Shown piece by piece: positions 13,807-15,056 of a stretch of DNA of 15,056 nucleotides (its first letter is position 1; each line of letters begins with the position of its first letter). Origin of the DNA: CAIMZW01 sp037142435. GTDB taxonomy: Bacteria; Actinomycetota; Actinomycetes; Nanopelagicales; Nanopelagicaceae. The DNA lies in assembly GCA_037142435.1 (NCBI GenBank), contig JBAXAO010000032.1, positions 1-15,056 on the forward strand, given 5' to 3'. Both the position numbers and the translations under genes were made by a program. Under the pieces are notes generated by a model. The model searched no databases, was not told the origin of the DNA, and was given only the letters and a program-made list of their open reading frames with translations.

Positions 13807-13812
13807 TATCCT
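13807..13812 (+). promoter_or_regulatory. Putative -10 element of leaderless glgC promoter
   Basis: TATCCT matches TANNNT and ends seven bases before the glgC ATG at 13820. Only 22 bases separate it from the opposing -10, so RNA polymerase could not easily occupy both promoters at once. Confidence 0.5.
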
Positions 13813-13819
13813 TCTGCCC

Positions 13820-15046
13820 ATGGCCCGCCTCGAACTCCCCTTAGGAATCGTTCTCGCAGGAGGGGAAGGCAAGCGCTTGATGCCGCTGACCGCCGATCGA
13901 GCCAAGCCTGCAGTTCCATTCGGTGGGGCTTATCGCCTGATTGATTTCGTACTCTCAAATTTGGTTAATGCCGATATTCGTAAAATCGCGGTACTAACAC
14001 AATACAAATCCCATTCTCTCGATCGTCACATCACCACGACGTGGCGTATGTCGACTTTATTGGGAAATTACATCACGCCAGTTCCTGCCCAACAACGGCT
14101 CGGGCCACGTTGGTATACCGGCAGCGCCGATGCAATTTTGCAAAACTTTAATTTGATTCACGATGAAAATCCCGAGCATGTTCTGGTCTTCGGTGCCGAC
14201 CACGTCTATCGCATGGACCCTGCTCAAATGTTTGATTTCCATCTACAAACCGGTGCAGGTATCACCGTTGCTGCAATCCGCGTCAAGCGTTCTGAAGCAT
14301 CTGAATTCGGCGTTATCGAACTTGCAGAAGATGGAATCACCATTAAGGCTTTCCACGAGAAACCTGCAAACCCACCTGCTATGCCAGGTAACCCTGATTA
14401 CTCATTGGTGTCGATGGGTAACTACATTTTTAAGCGCGATGCAATGGAAGAAGCGCTGATCTTAGATTCTGAAGATCTAGAAAGTCGCCACGATCTCGGC
14501 GGAAATATCATTCCGATGATGACAGCGATGGGTGTTGCTCGTGCTTACGATTTTGCCAACAACATCGTTCCCGGTGAGACCGAGCGTGATAAGGGCTATT
14601 GGCGAGATGTGGGAAGTATCGATGCCTACTACGAAGCGCATATGGATTTGGTATCCATTCACCCCATCTTTAATTTATACAATCGCGAATGGCCGTTGCT
14701 GACAAATCCACCATCATTGCCACCTGCCAAGTTTTCTGAAAATGGTTCTGCGGTCGATTCGATTGTTGGTGCCGGATCCATCATCGCCGGTGGTCGCATG
14801 GAACGCTCTGTCTGTTCTTTCGATGTATCGGTCGCTAATAACGCCTTGGTACAAGGTTCAGTTTTAATGCCATCGGTCCGAATCGGGGCAGGTGCCATAA
14901 TTCGCAATGCAATCTTGGATAAAAATGTCATCGTTGAACCAGGTGCCCAAGTTGGGGTGGATCACGAACGAGATCGACAACGATTTACTATTTCAGAAGG
15001 TGGAATAGTTGTCGTGGGTAAAGGCACCACCATCACTGCCCACTGA
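13820..15046 (+). CDS. glgC: Glucose-1-phosphate adenylyltransferase (ADP-glucose pyrophosphorylase)
   Basis: This 408-residue protein makes ADP-glucose from glucose 1-phosphate and ATP, the committed step of bacterial glycogen synthesis. The nucleotidyltransferase core shows VLAGGEGKRLMPLT (11-24), AKPAVPFGG (from residue 28), WYTGSADAI, VFGADHVYRMD and EFGVIE, with FHEKPANP later. A C-terminal left-handed beta-helix region carries hexapeptide-like repeats (VRIGAGAIIRNAILDKNVIVEPGAQVG). Length is typical and all expected blocks are present. Allosteric control by glycolytic intermediates is known for the family. The gene is divergent from the synthase. Its TGA stop (15044-15046) lies ten bases before the window end. 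Confidence 0.97.
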   Translation: MARLELPLGIVLAGGEGKRLMPLTADRAKPAVPFGGAYRLIDFVLSNLVNADIRKIAVLTQYKSHSLDRHITTTWRMSTLLGNYITPVPAQQRLGPRWYTGSADAILQNFNLIHDENPEHVLVFGADHVYRMDPAQMFDFHLQTGAGITVAAIRVKRSEASEFGVIELAEDGITIKAFHEKPANPPAMPGNPDYSLVSMGNYIFKRDAMEEALILDSEDLESRHDLGGNIIPMMTAMGVARAYDFANNIVPGETERDKGYWRDVGSIDAYYEAHMDLVSIHPIFNLYNREWPLLTNPPSLPPAKFSENGSAVDSIVGAGSIIAGGRMERSVCSFDVSVANNALVQGSVLMPSVRIGAGAIIRNAILDKNVIVEPGAQVGVDHERDRQRFTISEGGIVVVGKGTTITAH

Positions 15047-15056
15047 TCTTTCCACA

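Noticed and set aside
15049..15056. TTTCCACA-like end of window as a DnaA box
   Set aside because: It is a single imperfect match to the DnaA box at the window edge with no cluster or origin genes around it.

Overview
The window looks like chromosome from an actinobacterium with moderate, not high, GC and a very compact genome. The evidence is an actinobacteria-specific cell-division gene (sepH), the order yraN-comM-dprA downstream of rplS-lepB-rnhB, a Corynebacterium-type glycogen/maltose-1-phosphate synthase divergent from glgC (the same arrangement as Rv1212c/Rv1213 in Mycobacterium tuberculosis), and many starts that look leaderless. Balanced base composition and almost no intergenic space suggest a streamlined planktonic lineage such as the Nanopelagicales (acI). 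That placement is an inference. There are 16 protein genes, 15 complete and one cut by the window edge. I see no tRNA, rRNA, CRISPR array, insertion sequence, prophage or integrase, and no gene-free stretch longer than about 120 bp.

Layout. 1-89 (-): start of a topoisomerase IV/gyrase A subunit. 119-1909 (-): a PfkB sugar kinase and PsuG, probably a pseudouridine catabolic pair. 1987-3811 (+): a type I phosphodiesterase/nucleotide pyrophosphatase-like enzyme and a dienelactone hydrolase. 3814-4644 (-): sepH, convergent with the hydrolase, their stop codons two bases apart. 4723-5499 (+): an inositol monophosphatase family enzyme divergent from sepH. 5618-7463 (+): rplS, lepB, rnhB. 7496-7924 (+): a small secreted protein with a possible chagasin-like (I42) fold. 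8006-10767 (+): yraN, comM/yifB and dprA, tightly coupled. 10783-11727 (+): era. 11728-13771 (-): an EamA-family transporter and a glycogen/maltose-1-phosphate synthase, read from 13771 downward. 13820-15046 (+): glgC.

How the genes work together. psuG and the kinase would convert pseudouridine to uracil and ribose 5-phosphate. glgC makes ADP-glucose, which the divergent synthase uses for glycogen or maltose 1-phosphate. yraN, comM and dprA belong to DNA processing and natural transformation. rplS, lepB, rnhB and era are core translation, secretion and RNA/ribosome functions.

The most notable signals are: (i) about ten genes with a -10-like hexamer 6-8 bases before the start codon, implying widespread leaderless transcription; (ii) a repeat-built Val/Glu/Ala/Pro tail on ribosomal protein L19; (iii) the small secreted four-cysteine protein inserted in a housekeeping cluster; (iv) a junction that places rplS beside an inositol monophosphatase gene instead of trmD. 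I found no convincing new multi-gene system. Most of the window is conserved housekeeping sequence.
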